In this document: one piece after another, positions 11,501 through 22,888 of the stretch
Layout of the letters: each line of letters opens with the position of its first letter
How positions within the stretch are numbered: position 1 is the stretch's first letter
Source of the DNA: Chlamydomonas reinhardtii
Taxonomy: Eukaryota > Chlorophyta > Chlorophyceae > Chlamydomonadales > Chlamydomonadaceae
Direction of reading: 5' to 3'
DNA length: 64,000 bases
Assembly: GCF_000002595.2 (NCBI RefSeq)
Contig: NC_057009.1
Coordinates: 3,001,346-3,065,345, forward strand
The notes under the pieces: generated by a model
The model's database searches: none
The model's input: the letters and a program-made list of their open reading frames with translations, nothing else
Told to the model about the DNA's origin: nothing
Program-made: the position numbers and the translations under genes

Positions 11501-12764
11501 CTACGGCGTGGGGTTGGACTAGGCGGGGTTGTAGGCTTGCTGGGTGCCCTTCCACGCACGCAGACCCAATTGTACCATCCATGCCGGTTGATCGCACCGT
11601 TCAGCGGCGTGCAAGCTGTCTTCAGGCGGGACAGTTTCATGTCACAGGTTTTGGGAGCGGGTCCGCATCGCTGTACCATGGGTAAGGCAGCTTGTAACCG
11701 CTGCAAGGTTATGAGCCCTGCCACCGAGCCCAGCAAGGCTGCGTGCCGAGTCGCTGATCACACGTCCTTTACCCGGCTGCGATGTGATCACGTCCTGTAA
11801 GGCCTCGCACACCGACGGGACGCTCCTTGACATGCCGAGGCGGCTTCTTCACACACATACACACGCGCACGCGTGCGCAGCGGCTGTTTGCAGTATGACT
11901 CCCAGCTTCCAAACCGAGCAAAACGGCTGTCGCATATGATCTGGTACTCGGCCGTTGAAGACACTGCAGGACGGTGTCGGCTTGTGCGCAGGCTGCACAG
12001 TAGTGCCATTCAACCCGCTGGCTAGGCGTTTGGCAGGCAAGACACACGGGCGCACCTCGCCGCGTGTTTGCAACACCCAAACCCTAGTCGCTCGCCCGAA
12101 CCGCCGGTGTGTCACTTCCTTAGCGGCAGCCACGCAGATTATGAGCTACGTGCGCCCCCATGCACGACTGGACAACATACAACGCTCAGATCTATTGCAA
12201 ACGCTGGCATGACGGCCCCGTGGCGGCCGACCCAAGCGACCGAACCCCGGGAACTCACCCGCACATAAAGCCCCGTTGGTCGTGTAGGCGCGTCTGTAAT
12301 GATTCCCTCATAAGAGGGTCCAACCTCGTCCATGGATGATATGGACATGGACACTTCTCCTGCCCCATTGGAGGACTGCGTCCGCACAGTGTTGTAGAGG
12401 GGGAGGCGCAGTGAGTCGTGGTGAGACGAAGGTGGGAGGCCGGCGAGCGCACGCAGCACGCAGGCACGGGAGGCCCCAGCGCTCACGCCTCGCTACCCCT
12501 GGGTCACCTGTTGCGACGAATCTCGAGGAGTGTAAACGACAGGTTTGTCGATGCTGGCTGCCCGGCAAGCGACTGAAGTTGTTGTCGCTCTGCAGCCCGC
12601 CAGGCCAAAGGCATGGGCGTGGACGGGTTCGATACGAAGTGGAGCAGCAGGCTCGCAAACGCTCAATTGAGCACCCATAGCATCATGAAAACGAAATACC
12701 GAGCTCACCTGGCGTGCAGTGGGAGCAGCGCGCTAGGCATCGCCGGCTGCACTCGGCTTGCCAT
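8546..12764 (-). CDS. SABC: Chloroplast sulfate permease ATP-binding subunit (CysA-type)
   Basis: Nine exons: 12709-12764, 12508-12589, 12259-12375, 11248-11413, 10735-10868, 10090-10409, 9492-9600, 8993-9181, 8546-8686. Together 437 aa. It starts [19 protein letters not shown], a chloroplast transit peptide. The ABC ATPase follows: Walker [11 protein letters not shown]-loop VFQSYALF, signature [15 protein letters not shown], Walker [14 protein letters not shown] and H-loop [10 protein letters not shown]. Then comes the CysA-type C-terminal region ([37 protein letters not shown]). It matches the nucleus-encoded CysA homologue that energises the chloroplast-envelope sulfate importer together with SulP, SulP2 and Sbp; none of those partners is in the window. 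An 845-nt intron (11414-12258) separates the transit region from the ATPase. A splice acceptor-like site lies just before the ATG, so a 5' UTR intron is possible. Confidence 0.95.
9981..10024 (-). repeat. Conserved intronic motif, copy d
   Basis: Minus strand GGGTGGGTTTATTCCAGTCC followed by CACGTACACCAAGACCACCA, about 65 nt after the 5' splice site in another SABC intron, sense orientation, preceded by a G-rich run. Confidence 0.55.
10899..10936 (+). repeat. Conserved intronic motif, copy c (antisense to SABC)
   Basis: GGGGTGGGTTGTTTATTCCA followed by TTCCCAAAGAAACCAAGA. It lies about 30 nt from the 3' splice site of a SABC intron, so in the gene's sense it supplies a C-rich tract before the acceptor. 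Confidence 0.55.
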
Positions 12765-13240
12765 CGGTGCCTGCACAAGAACATAATTGTTATTCACTGC
12801 TAGCATAGATGGCAAAGAACAATCCGGTAATGCAGCACCAGACTTACCATTTGGGCGACAGGGCCAGCTTGCGCAGCTGGGCGAGCGCCAAGGCGCGATG
12901 TTGTTTGAGCGAGCAGCGACGCCATTCTGACAATTGAAGTACTATAGAGTGTTCAGTCGCGCGGGATAGTTCAAGTGCCGAGCGGTCCTCATCGCGGGTC
13001 GATTCATTTTGGGGGGCAAACTCCCCAAAAATCAGTAAATCTGTGCCCTCTACCAACCTAACGCATTCATTTACAATTCAGTTCACCTAGAGCCTAGCAA
13101 ACCGCACCCCCTACCAGATATCCGCAAAAATGTCCTTCCTCGCAAACTTGTAGGCTGCCATAGATGTCGCCACCGTTATGCCAAACAACCATTTGTAGCA
13201 ACGTAGCATCAACAGCTGAGCGGTGTCATCGAAAACAAGC
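12765..13240. promoter_or_regulatory. Divergent promoter region of SABC and GTPBP-like gene
   Basis: This 476-bp spacer separates two head-to-head start codons and is less GC-rich than its surroundings. It must supply both promoters. A short minus-strand frame (13111-13242) lies inside it and is listed separately. No clear TATA box was assigned. Confidence 0.4.
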
Positions 13241-13242
13241 AT
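13111..13242 (-). CDS. Possible 43-aa small membrane protein, unrecognised
   Basis: An ATG-to-stop frame on the minus strand reads [18 protein letters not shown] followed by LFGITVATSMAAYKFARKD and FADIW, with one plausible transmembrane stretch and a charged tail. Composition looks protein-like and less GC-rich than shadow frames here. Its ATG overlaps the plus-strand ATG of the GTPase gene in the palindrome CATG, so it would be antisense to that gene's 5' leader. No family was recognised. It may be a chance frame in a 5' UTR; confidence is low. Confidence 0.2.
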   Translation of the reverse strand: MLVFDDTAQLLMLRCYKWLFGITVATSMAAYKFARKDIFADIW

Positions 13243-16200
13243 GTTGGACGTCGACCTCGCCTCGTCGTCGCTCGGGGCTGCCCGGGGTGCGCCCGTCTGG
13301 GTCGCTTTCGAGAGCACCACGCAAACGTATCCCGTCAAGCCGAAGAGGTGGGCTCAAGGTGCCAAGACGGCTTCGGATGTAGCGCTTTCCCGGCCTTTGG
13401 TTGGGCCCAAGCTCGGGCGGCCCGGCTTTTGGCCTGCCATCAGTGCTCATGCCAGATAGCCTTGCCACACACTAACTCATGCCCGGGAATCTCGCCTTCG
13501 GTCAGGACCCTTCCGTGTTGGGCCCCCTCTCCCTCAACCCTGCACCGGACCTGTCCTTTCTCCCACAGGCGCAAGGGCGCTCGCGGGCGGGTGTCCGCTG
13601 AGGAGATGACCGCAATCATAGAGTCAGGTGGCAAGAACAATAACTCCCGACTGCGGCCAGACCAGGTGCGTGCGGGGACCGGCGGGTGTGGGCTGCAGGG
13701 TCGGGCGCAGTTGCTGGCAGGCCGCCCAAGGCCTGCAGCTACCTCTCTGCCTCACCCAGCCAGCCTGCGCCCGACCAGACAAGCCCAGTGCCGGCACACA
13801 ACACGGCAAAGCTTAAGAGTGCAGCAGCACGTTGAATCTTCTGGTGTACATGGTCTTGCCACGGCCCTCCCGATCGCAACCCCAGCGTGGCGAGTGCGCT
13901 TAAGGAAAGCGCATTGCTCTCGACCCCCCCGTACCGTACTTACCCCTGCAGATTGAGGCATTGCGCCTGAAGCGCGAGCCGAAGGATCACACGGTGAGTG
14001 CGGGGCGTGCGAGGCCGCGCCGTCGGTGCCTGCGGCCGGCATGGGCTGTGAGGATTGTCTGGTCTGGTCCTGTGGTGCGGGTGTGATGCGTACACCTGCA
14101 GATCACTTCCGCGCGCGCGTGGCTGTACGTCCTTGCATATATCCACGGAAACACAGCGAGCCAGCAAGGCAAGTATGCCATTTTCAACGTATCTTTTGTA
14201 TGTGTCCTGCCCGTGGCTTGTGCGCGCTGTTGCAGGTGACCTGTCTGGAGCAGGAGGACGGCGAGGGCAATGTGGAGTACAAGTACCGCATTAAGGACCC
14301 GCACCCCGTGCGCCTCCAGCAGCTGGTGAGCTGGTGCTGCAGCAACAGCCGATGTGCGGGCTTGGGCGCCAGGGCGCGCGGGCCAGCTACTTGGCCTCCT
14401 TTCAGTGGGTGCCGTTACCACCGCCCCCTTCGGCCAACTGTTGTTGCTGACTTGCTGCCTGCACGCCCGGCCGGCCTGCCGTCCCGCAGATCACGCAGCT
14501 CAAGTACCGCCTGTCTGAGGGCAACGGCGAGTGCTTCTACTACATTGGTGAGCCCGGCGCATGACTCAACCTCCCACCCACGCCTCCCAGCCTCCTCCAC
14601 CACCTCCCTTCACGCCTACACTCAGTTCCTGACCCCGCCTTTCTTCCGCCCTGGCCGTGCTGACACTCCGCCTTCCACCCAGCACCCAGAGCCCTCGCCT
14701 GCTCGCCCTTCTCCCTGTCCTCCCTTGTCCCTGCCCTCCCTTGTCCCTGCTCACCCTGCTCCCCTGCTCCCCTGCTCCCCTGCTCCCCTGCTCCCTGCTC
14801 CCCTTCCTACCGTACCGTACGCTATCCCAACAGGCGTGGAGGACAACGGCTATCCCAAGGGCCTGGAGCCGGCCGACCTGGACGGCTCCATCGCCACACT
14901 GCAGCACATGGCGGCCTCGCTGGGCGCCTGCGTCAGCCTGGTGCACTACCTGCCGGGCGCATGGGGCCGCCGCGCGGCGCTGCTGCGGGTGGCGCACAGC
15001 ACGGCGCAGGTGGGCGGGGAGGGGCGGCGGGGGCAGAGGGCGGCTGTGGGGCGGAGCGGGGCCTAGGTGGTGGGGTGGGGTTGTAAATACCAGCCCAAAC
15101 TGAACCAAAACCGTGGGGGTGGCACGGGGCGAGGTAGCGGTGCGCTTTGGGCAGATGTACTGGCAGTGGGCTGCAGCCTTGGTCAAGGCCCACCAGAGTC
15201 AGCAAGGTGCACGCACAGCCGCTTCCGTGCCCGGCGGCGTGTTGCTGAGCCGCCGCCGCTCCATCCCATGTGCCACCGCCCGCCCGCTTGCAGGAGGCGT
15301 GCCACACCGACCTGCGCATCGCGGTGGCGGGCAGTGTGGAGGCGGGCAAGTCCACGCTGGTGGCCGTGCTGAGCACCGGCAGCGACGGCCGGCCGCTGCT
15401 GGACAACGGGCGCGGCCTGGCTCGCATGGCGGTGTTCCGGCACAAGCACGAGATGCAGAGCGGCCGCACCTCCTCCATCTGCCACCAACTGCTGGGCTAC
15501 GACGCGGACGGCCGAGTCATCAACTACGCCACGCCCGCGGCCACGGGTGAGGACGCGTTTGGCAAGACGGGTCGGGGCGTCGGGGGGCGGATGGATGAGG
15601 GAAGCGCTGGCTTGGGGTCGGGGTGGGATTGCGGAATTGCCAGGCATGTCATCAGTTGTAGGCGCGTGCTAAAGGAGCACACGAGGAATGGGCCAGCGCC
15701 TGACGGGTTCCCTGCTTGTGCTGGTGGTTCAAAGCGGGGCTGCTGGTTGCCGGAACGCATGTCTTCACCTGTCCATGTCCACCTGCGCACGCCCTTCATC
15801 CGCCGCCCACCTCGCAGCGCTGACGCCGGCCGAGATCACGGGCGCGGCCGCCAAGGTGCTGACGTTCCTGGACATGGGCGGCCACGAGAAGTACCTCAAG
15901 ACGGCGCTGTACGGCATGACGGCGCTGCTGCCCGACTACAGGTGAGCGGCACGCAGGCCTACTAGGCCTACTGGGCCCAGGAGCGCGTAGGAAGGAAACA
16001 CGATGTGCGTGTGCGTGCGATGACACGCATGTGCGTGTGTGTGAAATGAGAGGAGAGCACAGGGGAAGGGAGCATGCATGTACGTTCGCTTCACACGCGT
16101 ATGCTACGGTTGGCATGGCAAGCGGGTGTTGTTAGGCAGCTTGGGGTCCCCATTAAGTGCCTCAAACGTACGGCATGCCGTGTTCCGCCTGCGCAGCCTG

Positions 16201-19200
16201 CTGTGCGTGTGCGCCGCCGCGGGGCTGGGGCGCGTGGCTCGCGAGCACCTGGCGGTGGCGGTGGCGCTGGAGGTGCCCGTGGCGGTCATCATCACCAAGG
16301 TGAGGCGGGTGGAGCGAGGACCATGTCTCAGTAGAGCCCAGAGCACCGGGCTAGTGCTCCACCCCGCTGCGACCGATGCAGCTGTGCCGTATGGTTGACC
16401 GGACGGGGCATGTTGGGAGCCGCGGCTGCGTGCACAGCAGGGATGTAAGGGTGCCTCCTTGGTGCTGTGCCGTGTGCCGCGACCCACCGACTGCAGGTGG
16501 AGCTGGTGCGGCCTGAGCGCTTCGCCGCGGTGGTGGACGAGGTGCGGCAGCTGGTGGCGCTCACGCTGCAGCATGAGAGCGGCAGCGCCGGCGGGGCCGC
16601 ACCCGCCGCGAACGATGGCGACCACGCCACCGGCACCGCCGCGGAGGAGCAGCGCCGCGTAGAGGAGGCGTCGCCGCTGGTCGGCACCGAGGCTGAGGCG
16701 ATGGCGGCGGCGCGGGTGCTGGGCCAGCTGCACGCCGACTCGCTCGCCAGCCCCACGGCCCGCGGCGCGCTGCGCGTGCACATGCCCATCTTTGCGGTGT
16801 CTGCCGTCACCGGCGCCGGCCTGACCGTGCTGCACGCCTTCCTGGGGGCGCTGCAGCCCGGGCCCGGCCCGCTCAAGGGCGCAGCGGTGGCGACGCCGCT
16901 GGCGGCGCCAGCGCCCGGCAGCGAGGCGGCGCCGGGCTTCGGCGGGGCAACGGCGGAGGGCAGGGGCGAGGGCGGCGCGGAAAGCGGCTATGCCAGCAGC
17001 TGCGGCTGGACATCGGCTGGCGGCAGCCCGCGCGTGGGCGAGGCGCTGTCGCCGCCGCCGTTTGCTCCGGGGGCGGAGGAGGGAGACGTGGCGGCGGTGG
17101 CTGCAGCCGCCGCCGCGGTCGCCGCGGCCGCGGCCGCCGGGGCGCACCACCAGCACCAGCTGCTTTACGCGCCGGCCGGGGGCGCCGCGGCGCCGTCGGC
17201 TGAGGCGCAGGCGGTTCACTTCCAGGTGGATGGCACGTTCGAGGTGGAGGGCGTGGGCTCGGTGGTCAGCGGCACGCTGGTGAGCGGCACGCTGCGGCTG
17301 GGCCAGGCGCTGGTGCTGGGGCCCACGGCGGCCGGCGGCTTCACGCGCGTGACGGTGCGGCAGCTGCAGCGCTCGCACGTGCAGGTCAAGTGCGTGCGCG
17401 CCGGGCAGACCTGCACCATCGCCATCAGCCCCGCGGACGCGGCAGACGCGGCGCCGGCGCCGGCGGGCTCGCTGCCTTACGGCAGCTCGCCGAGCGCCGC
17501 GCCGGGCGGCTACTTTGCCAATGCTGGTGGAGCGGCCGCCACCGCGGCGGCGGTGCCCGGCAGCTTGGCGGCTGCCGCCGCCGCTGGCGCTGCCGGCGGC
17601 GGTGCCAACGGCGGCGCCGGTGGCGGCGGCGGCGACTTTGACGATGCACTGGCGGCGGCGCAGACGGCTCTGGAACTGTGTCTGGGCCTGGATGACGACG
17701 AGGATGGCGGCAACGCCGCTGACGATGACCTGTTTGGCTTTGACGCGTGCGACGCGCCGCCGCCCGGGCGCCAGGCCCGTGGCAGTGCTGCGCACCAGCA
17801 GCAGCAGCAGCAGCAACAACAGGCGCGAGCGTCGCGGGCGTCGGGCAGCTCCGCCTGCGCGGGCGCCTCTCCATCGCTGTCGCCGTCGCTGCCGCCGAGC
17901 CCGGGCGTGTTCGGAGGTGGTGGTGGCGGCTACCTGCCGCTCAGCATGTCGGTCAGCCAGCTGCACTCCACCACCAGCTTCTGCGTCGGCGGAGCCGTCG
18001 CCGCTGCCGCTGCTGGTGCTGGTGGCGGCGGCGGCGGGGCTGGCAGCGGCGCACATGGCGGTGTGGCAGTAGGCACAGTGCCTGGGCTGATGTCCTCGTC
18101 GGCCCCGATCGGCAACAGCTCAGGGCTGCAGCTGGCGTCATCTCTGGGCGCGTGCGGCCCGGGCTGCTCGCCGCCGGGGCTGGGCTCGCTGGCGGCGCCG
18201 GCGCGCAAGGGCGCGGTGCTGCTGGAGCCGGCGCTACAGCCGCGGACCAGCTGGTCCTTTGAGGTGGGTGGGTGGGCGGGCGGGCGGTGAGGTGCGACAG
18301 CAGACCTGGTGCATGCCGGTATGGAGTCGTACCAGGCCGTTCAAAGACCCGTTCACTTGTCAAATGGTTCTGCTGGACATGTTGGCTGTGGCTAAACATG
18401 CCGCCTCCATCTTCATCGACTCCGCAGGCGGTGCTGATCCTGCTGGGAGGCCACTGGCCGCCGCGCGGGCTGCTGTCGGGCCGCTGGCCGCCCTTGGATG
18501 AGGACGACGTGCCCGCCCGCGGCTCCGCGGCAGCAGCAGCTGCAGCAGCAGCAGAGGCAGCCGCTGCCGGCACGGCAGCAGCCGCTGCCATGGCGGCGGT
18601 GCCGCCGGCCGACCACGCTTCTGACTCGGCCGCGTGCGCCACGGAGCCGCCGGGCGGCAGCAGCGGCCACCTCTCGTCGGAGCGTTCCGGCAGCATGACG
18701 CCCGGTGGCGGCGCCGGAGGTGCCACAAGCGACGACTGCGGCGCACCCGGCTCCGCGGCTGCCACCGCGGCTGCGGCAGTAGCAGCGGTGGTTGTGGATG
18801 CGTCCGGGGCGGCGGTGCGTGGAGCGCGCGCGGTACGCGCCGCATCGGTATCCGCTACAGTGGGCGCGAAGGCCGCGCCGCTGCAGGTGCCTAGCGGCGC
18901 AGTGCGTGCCGGCTCCGTGGGTGGAGTGGCGGGCGCCGGCCGGCGCCGCCGCCAACGGTCGGGCAGCGGCGGCAACTACGTCATGGTCGTGCACTGCGGC
19001 AGCGTGCGGCAGCCAGCGTACGTCGTGAACATGCAGGTGCGTGGCAGCTATAATACTGCTAGAGGGGCCCCGAAAGAGGGACCCAGACGAGGTCTGCAAT
19101 GCTTTTGAAAGTGGCCTAGCACTTTGCAGACACCATAACAACGCCCCAGTGTCGATATTCAAACTAATGCCTCATCCCGTCCGCCTCCAAACACTGTAGG

Positions 19201-19631
19201 AACTGCTGGAGGAGCCTGAGGCACTGGCAATTGAGGCAGACGCAAGCCGCGGCGACCAGGCAGCGGAGGCGGGAGCGGCGCGCAGCTGCCCCGAGCTGCG
19301 CATATCCGCCAGCACCCGTGCCGCCGCCGCACTGCTGCACAGCACGCGGGCGCAGGGCAATGCCTCGGCCGCTGGGGCCACCTCCACCGCGGCCGCATCT
19401 GCGGCCGCGGGCGCAGGCGCCGGGGGCGTGACGGCGGTAACGGCTGTGGCGGCTTCGACTGCCAGCGGTGGTGGTTGTGTGGACCAGGGCGATCTGGGCT
19501 GCCTGGTGCGGGTGGTGCTACGCTGGCAGCACCGGCCCGAGTGGCTGCGGGAGGGCGCCAAGCTGCTTGTGCGCGACCGCAGCGACGGCCGCATTGCCGG
19601 TGCCGGGTTTGTGCGCCGCGCGGTCGTGTGA
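13241..19631 (+). CDS. GTPBP1/GTPBP2-like translational GTPase with low-complexity insertions
   Basis: Twelve exons: 13241-13347, 13569-13665, 13952-13993, 14236-14325, 14490-14547, 14834-15009, 15294-15546, 15818-15941, 16197-16299, 16497-18263, 18428-19036, 19200-19631. They give 1,285 aa against about 670 in human GTPBP1. Landmarks of this EF-Tu-related family are in order: a pre-domain ([33 protein letters not shown]); G1 [31 protein letters not shown]3 [12 protein letters not shown]4 [16 protein letters not shown]; the beta-barrel ([23 protein letters not shown]); and [12 protein letters not shown]. The family acts in mRNA surveillance and ribosome rescue. The extra length is Ala/Gly/Ser/Gln-rich insertions in the 16497-18263 and 18428-19036 exons and just before the last barrel strands. 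Odd points: the G4 aspartate is glutamate and G1 reads SVE for NVD. Confidence 0.87.
15077..15112 (+). repeat. Conserved intronic motif, copy a
   Basis: GGGGTTGTAAATACCAGCCC followed by AAACTGAACCAAAACC, 67 nt after the 5' splice site in an intron of the GTPase gene, sense orientation. Confidence 0.6.
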
Positions 19632-20723
19632 GCACAGACGCAGAGAAGTCCGAGCGCGTTCACTTGCAATTTTTAGTTTTGGAGGTCGTGGATTGCGTGC
19701 AGGCGGTTTCTCGACGCATTGCCATGATTTCGTGGGTGCCGGGCATCGGCGTGGTTGATGTGCTGTGGGAATAGGGCTACAATGCTAGGCCGTGTACAAA
19801 CGGGGGGAGCATTGCGCACCCGCAGTTTGGTATGGTAAGTCAGAGTGTGGGTGTAGGCTCTCTGCTTTGCTTGATGACAGTGACACAGACGTTTAGATGG
19901 ATTTCGGTACAGGCTTGGACAATTCCCCAACAAACTTTGGGTTGTAGATCCTTCCTTGTAGCATAGATTGCGAGTAGCTGCTGTAGCAATAGCTGTACGT
20001 GTGTATATCTAGTCAGGGCAGGAGGGACAATGGGACGCGCGCAGGCAGTGCGCGTTTGGTGTTGAGGGCACGGCGCCATTTGGCTGAGCCGGCCCGCGGG
20101 GCTTGCTGGAGGAATGCCATGGAGAAAGCGGCATATCTGCAGCACATGTAGAGACCGGAGAGTACTTGCCTACTTGGTCAGTGACGCGTGTAATATACTT
20201 GAGTTGTATCTCCTGAGTTCTGACACACTTCTGGTTTGTTCAAACCCTTCAAAGCCACGCCTTTACAGACCTTCACAGTTCACAGACTTGCCATGTGCAA
20301 CCTTAACAAAGGAAGCGTCACGTCTGCGCTGCACTAGTGTGCCCACGCAAAGCAATTTAGCAGTCAGCGCACCGAGTCTGAAACGGCGCTTGGCAGCTTG
20401 CAGACAGCAACGGCATTGCAGCTTGTTGCCTGTGTCTTGGATCCCTAAATCCCAAATCCAGGTGCCTAGACGTGAGACAGACCGAGTCCGCCACCGTTCC
20501 TACACAGTCACACGCGTGCAGGGCTTGCAAGGGGCAGGTGGCTGTACCGCAGACGCCGGCACTCGGCGCCGGCGCAGCCACCACACAGCCTGAGCAGAGC
20601 GCCGGTCGTGGCTAGTAGCAGCATCGGCGGCGCGGCCTGACGCCTTACGCAGGTATGCGTAGGGCTGGGGAGGCGTGTGTGCAGCTAAACATGGGCGGCT
20701 GGCGGGCGGCGGCGGTGTTGTAC
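19632..20723. other. 3' flank of the GTPase gene
   Basis: Presumed 3' UTR followed by intergenic DNA. No gene, tRNA or inverted repeat was recognised; open frames here lack protein-like composition. Confidence 0.35.
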
Positions 20724-20907
20724 TCGCATCCGGTCTTGCTGTAATCCAGCCTTATGCCTTTCGTGGCTAAACCCACCGGAGTGATACGGCTCGGCCCCGC
20801 AGGCGGTACGAATCAAGGCAGTGCGGTACGGGTGGTCCCAGCGATTCGGGCATGCCATGCGTACACGTGCTGCGGTTGTTCAAGCTCTGGCATGGGCACC
20901 ACAAGAG
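20724..20907 (+). repeat. Dispersed repeat, copy 1
   Basis: About 180 bp, sharing many identical blocks with 38720-38949 in the same orientation: the start CGCATCCGGTCTTGCT, the middle GGCTAAACCCACCGGAGTGA, and a third block GCGATTCGGGCATGCCATGC. Copy 2 has some extra sequence. No coding capacity or clear termini, so the class is unknown. Confidence 0.65.
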
Positions 20908-21634
20908 CCTGTGGGACAAATATGCAAATAGGACCATGCGCACGCAGGTTGCATTGCTTGCATGAGGGACATGCTCTGACGCGATTTACAAGCCAGTGCC
21001 GTGGACTGCGACCAGTGCCGTGGACTGCGACGAGAGGCGGGTGCACGCAGTAGCTGCACACCTGTCTCCGACAGCCAAGCAACTCCCCTCGTCATTTATG
21101 CTGTTCGCCCATTGTCGTGTACCGGTGCACAATGTCCTTAGCCGGCGTAACCAACCGCTGGTTCGGTGTTGTTCCAGTCCTACCTTTCCAGTTTGCCCAC
21201 ACTCAAAGCACCTGCGGAGCAAGGCTTGCAACTTCCGTGGGTGGGCCGCCGCCGTTGACGAGAAGGGAACAAACCGTGTTCTCGCCAACGGCATGCATGG
21301 CACGCAGAGACCAGCAATTGCTGAAGAGTACGGAGACAGCTGGTGTGGTGGCCAGCTTAGCGAGTCAGGGGCGTCTAGCTGAGGACAGAGGTCCCTGTGC
21401 CGTTCAGGCCTCCCCTGGTGCCGTTTGGCCTTGTGTGTTTGGCGTATGGGCTGGAAGGGCACCTGGGGCAGGTGGGGGCCTGGTGCTAGCTGGGGGTATA
21501 GCGCTTACCAAACACGCCCCCATGGACTCGCATTGAACACCGGTAGCGTAATCTACACTGGTTCCTCGCCCACCGCACTCTTGCCAGTTAGGGTTCCCCG
21601 CCCCCATGCCCAAGCCCCAGTCCCACGTCAAGGT
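20908..21634. repeat. H2B downstream flank, duplicated in inverted orientation at about 43,460-44,130
   Basis: Blocks here recur on the opposite strand beyond H2B copy 2, including text around the two GTAACCAACCGCTGGTTCGG-type sites and the TGGCCAGCTTAGCGAGTCAG segment. It contains a 19-nt direct repeat, CCAGTGCCGTGGACTGCGA, twice in tandem at about 20,997-21,034. No gene. Confidence 0.6.
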
Positions 21635-21650
21635 GGTGTTGAAAAACACC
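21635..21650 (-). terminator. Histone 3' hairpin of H2B copy 1
   Basis: On the minus strand GGTGTT-TTTC-AACACC: a 6-bp stem and 4-nt loop 49 nt past the stop, the expected 3'-processing stem-loop. The loop is TTTC rather than TCTC, shared only with the other H2B gene. Confidence 0.85.
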
Positions 21651-21699
21651 GAGTTTGTTGTAACGACGGTAGAAGACACGGTCCAGCATCTGAGAGCTT

Positions 21700-22161
21700 T
21701 TAGCCCGAGGTGAACTTGGTCACGGCCTTGGTGCCCTCCGACACCGCGTGCTTGGCCAGCTCGCCGGGCAGGACCAGACGCACGGCGGTCTGGATCTCGC
21801 GGGAGGTCACGGTGGGCTTCTTGTTGTAGCGGCTCAGCTTGGAGGCCTCGGTGGCCACCTTCTCAAAGATGTCGTTGATGAAGCTGTTCATGATGGACAT
21901 GGCCTTGCTGCTGATGCCGGTGTCGGGGTGCACCTGCTTGAGCACCTTGTAGATGTACAGCTTGTAGGTCTCCACGGCGCTCTTCTTCTTCTTCTTGTCC
22001 TTCTTCTCGCCATCACCCTTGGGCTCCTTGGCAGCCTTCTTGGAGGGCTCCTTCTTGGCCTTCTTTGCGGCCTTCTCGGCCTTGGGCTTGGCCTCAGCCT
22101 TGGCAGGGGCCTCGGCGCCAGCCTCGGCGGTCGCGGGCTTCTCGTCCTTCTTGGGGGCCAT
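21700..22161 (-). CDS. H2B: Histone H2B (copy 1)
   Basis: Intronless, 153 aa. A lysine/alanine-rich N-terminal tail ([19 protein letters not shown]..., then [20 protein letters not shown]) precedes the histone fold with [35 protein letters not shown] and the C-terminal AVTKFTSG that carries the lysine ubiquitinated in other H2Bs. The protein appears identical to copy 2 (42932-43393). It is divergently paired with H2A copy 1 and ends in a 3' hairpin rather than a normal poly(A) context, as expected for S-phase expression. Confidence 0.98.
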   Translation of the reverse strand: MAPKKDEKPATAEAGAEAPAKAEAKPKAEKAAKKAKKEPSKKAAKEPKGDGEKKDKKKKKSAVETYKLYIYKVLKQVHPDTGISSKAMSIMNSFINDIFEKVATEASKLSRYNKKPTVTSREIQTAVRLVLPGELAKHAVSEGTKAVTKFTSG

Positions 22162-22445
22162 GTTGATAGATTGTTAATGCGGAAAGAAACTGAGTGAGTT
22201 GGGATAGTTGCACTGACAAGAGAATGCGCTATTTATTGCCGATTCGGCATCGGGGTGGCCAGGGCGAGGCGAGCAGTTGTTTGACTCAACCGCCAAGTAG
22301 CGTTGACTGGTGGCCAGGCCGAGCCGGCTCGGTTCTGGGCGAGCTGCATATAAGCACAAGGGGCCCTTACGGCAAACTTACAACGCTTTCAACATTTACT
22401 CACAGCCCTCTTATCTCGTTTTCCAAGAACCCCCAACTCCATACA
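22162..22445. promoter_or_regulatory. Bidirectional H2B/H2A promoter, copy 1
   Basis: TATAAGC at 22349-22355 serves H2A and AATAAATAG (minus, about 22,229-22,237) serves H2B. TGGCCAGGGCGAGG at 22256-22269 and TGGCCAGGCCGAG at 22312-22324, plus GCGTTGACTGG at 22301-22311, match the conserved upstream elements known from volvocine histone promoters and recur in the other histone spacers. Confidence 0.75.
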
Positions 22446-22838
22446 ATGGCTGGTCGCGGCAAGGGCAAGACCTCTGGCAAGAAGGCCGTGAGCCGCAGCG
22501 CCAAGGCTGGGCTGCAGTTCCCTGTGGGCCGCATTGCACGCTACCTGAAGAAGGGCAAGTACGCCGAGCGCATTGGTGCCGGCGCGCCCGTGTACCTGGC
22601 CGCCGTGCTGGAGTACCTGACCGCCGAGGTGCTGGAGCTGGCCGGCAACGCCGCCCGCGACAACAAGAAGAACCGTATTGTGCCCCGCCACATCCAGCTG
22701 GCCATCCGCAACGACGAGGAGCTGGGCAAGCTGCTGGGCGAGGTGACTATCGCCTCGGGCGGTGTGCTGCCCAACATCCACGCCGTGCTGCTGCCCAAGA
22801 AGACCAAGGGCGGCAAGGGCAGCGAGGAGGCCGCTTAA
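22446..22838 (+). CDS. H2A: Histone H2A (copy 1)
   Basis: Intronless, 130 aa. [19 protein letters not shown] tail, [20 protein letters not shown], acidic-patch region [15 protein letters not shown] and [12 protein letters not shown]. It ends GGKGSEEAA, differing from copy 2 (GGKGEETA) only in this tail. There is no SQ[E/D]-phi end, so it is canonical H2A rather than H2A.X, and it lacks H2A.Z hallmarks. Transcribed away from H2B copy 1. Confidence 0.98.
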   Translation: MAGRGKGKTSGKKAVSRSAKAGLQFPVGRIARYLKKGKYAERIGAGAPVYLAAVLEYLTAEVLELAGNAARDNKKNRIVPRHIQLAIRNDEELGKLLGEVTIASGGVLPNIHAVLLPKKTKGGKGSEEAA

Positions 22839-22872
22839 AGCGCCTGACCTCGACTACTCTAACAACAAACTC

Positions 22873-22888
22873 GGTGTTTCTCAACACC
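22873..22888 (+). terminator. Histone 3' hairpin of H2A copy 1
   Basis: GGTGTT-TCTC-AACACC, 35 nt past the stop, flanked by the shared AACTC upstream and ACC downstream. Confidence 0.88.

Noticed and set aside
16104-18056. 650-codon minus-strand frame across the GTPase gene
   Set aside because: It is the complement of the long GC-rich 16497-18263 exon; composition (Arg/Ala/Gly) is typical of antisense shadows and no motif was found.
20754-21536. Short frames in the histone flanks that recur in both blocks
   Set aside because: They recur because the non-coding flank is duplicated; frames are not preserved equally between copies, so no selection on a protein is evident.
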